Shown here: piece by piece, positions 63,444-64,000 of the stretch
Layout of the letters: the number at the start of each line of letters is the position of its first letter
How positions within the stretch are numbered: position 1 is the stretch's first letter
NCBI RefSeq assembly: GCF_001921215.1
Contig: NZ_MSIF01000021.1
Location: 1-64,000 of the forward strand
DNA from: Actinophytocola xinjiangensis
GTDB taxonomy: Bacteria; Actinomycetota; Actinomycetes; Mycobacteriales; Pseudonocardiaceae
Direction of reading: 5' to 3'
Length of the DNA: 64,000 bases
Program-made: the position numbers and the translations under genes
The notes under the pieces: generated by a model
What the model was told of the DNA's origin: nothing
The model's input: the letters and a program-made list of their open reading frames with translations, nothing else
The model's database searches: none

Positions 63444-64000
63444 ATGACAAGGCGGGGCGCCCCACCGGCCGGAGAACGGCTGACCAGGGACACCGTGGTC
63501 GCCAGGGCGAGCGACCTCATCGAGCGCGACGGCGGCGACACCTTCAGCCTGCGTGCCCTCGCGAAGGACCTGAACGTCCAGCCGGCCGCCCTCTACAACC
63601 ACGTCACCGGCCTCGCCGACCTCCTCGACGCCGTCGCGGGCCGCTTCGTCGCCGACCTCGACCTCCACCTCACCGAGCCCGACACCCACTGGGCCGACTG
63701 GCTCAGGACCGTCGCCTCGACGCTCTACCAGCGGATGTCGGCCCAACCGGAGCTGACCGGGCTGGTCCTCGCCAGGGCACCGCGGACCGCCGCCGGCCCC
63801 GCGCTCCTGCACGGCGTCATCGACCGGCTCGAAGCCGGCGGGCTGACCCGCGCGGTCGCCCATCTCGCCTGGCACGCCGTCCTGACCACGGTCGTCGGCT
63901 CCCTGTCACAGGAACGCGCCAGGAACCGCCACCGGACCGACACGTTCGACGCCGTCCTCGCCGTCGTCATCACCGGCCTCACCGGCGCGTCCACCCGGGA
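63444..64000 (+). CDS. TetR-family regulator (3' end outside window)
   Basis: At least 185 residues from ATG 63444, still open at the right edge. HTH RASDLIERDGGDTFSLRALA and LNVQPAALYNHVTGLADLLD (~20-62), then an all-helical ligand domain of TetR_C type (WLRTVASTLYQRM). It probably represses the divergent membrane protein-acetyltransferase unit and itself via the twin sites. Confidence 0.88.
   Translation, partial: MTRRGAPPAGERLTRDTVVARASDLIERDGGDTFSLRALAKDLNVQPAALYNHVTGLADLLDAVAGRFVADLDLHLTEPDTHWADWLRTVASTLYQRMSAQPELTGLVLARAPRTAAGPALLHGVIDRLEAGGLTRAVAHLAWHAVLTTVVGSLSQERARNRHRTDTFDAVLAVVITGLTGASTR

Overview
The window comes from a high-GC actinobacterium. The mix of a complete mce4 operon, a KstR repressor, Shine-Dalgarno led genes with GTG/ATG starts overlapping upstream stops (ATGA, GTGA, TGATG), SigD-like and GAF-ANTAR regulators points to Pseudonocardiales or a close relative; the genus cannot be fixed from sequence alone. 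Most of the window (about 0.6-50.9 kb) is a sterol catabolic region. Gene names are given by remembered similarity to the Mycobacterium tuberculosis / Rhodococcus cholesterol genes and by gene order, not by a database search.

Layout. 0.6-10.5 kb: HIP (C/D ring remnant) genes: echA-fadE31-fadE32/33-like leftward, fadE30-ipdF-wax ester synthase rightward, echA20-ipdA-ipdB-ipdC leftward. 10.5-13.0 kb: divergent fadA5 and cyp125. 13.0-14.2 kb: MarR and its NAD(P)-binding target. 14.2-18.7 kb: ltp3/ltp4/DUF35 operon with a flavin/F420-type oxidoreductase and a SnoaL-like protein (C24-branched side chains). 19.4-25.9 kb: F420-type oxidoreductase, an unassigned fadD, echA19 and fadD19 divergent, a nitronate-monooxygenase-like flavoprotein. 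26.5-30.7 kb: fadE26-fadE27-fadD17 operon. 30.8-43.6 kb: adh-chsB1-aldh-sdr-yrbE4A-yrbE4B-mce4A-F, one long rightward unit. 43.6-50.2 kb: fadE34-chsE1-chsE2-chsH2-chsH1-ltp2 operon, with kstR divergent at its head. 51-54 kb: methyltransferase, SigD-like sigma factor, two GAF-ANTAR proteins. 53.9-59.1 kb: a separate catabolic locus (GntR, two maleate-isomerase-like proteins, DUF3830, 2-hydroxyacid dehydrogenase, amidase). 59.2-61.7 kb: fadE24-fadE23. 62-64 kb: small accessory genes and a TetR cut by the window edge.

Regulation is readable. Eight KstR boxes (TNNAACNNGTTNNA, some perfect 14-16 bp palindromes) sit before the side-chain and uptake units, while the HIP units carry a different palindrome (WAGCAWTTGCTTGG), so two repressors seem to split the pathway. 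KstR, ring A/B genes (ksh, kstD, hsa) are expected elsewhere, as only kstR is here; no kstR2 or fadD3 is seen.

The most unusual signal is a family of tandem repeats of about 126 bp. One array is inserted in frame inside the fadE32/33-like gene (two spacings of 126 and 129 bp, both multiples of three), giving the enzyme about 100 extra residues; a second array of three units fills the gap between the convergent fadD and echA19. Each unit has a GGGGATCCCC palindrome, a CTGTGGA/TCCACAG inverted pair, and TTGTCCACA, which equals the preferred DnaA box of Streptomyces.
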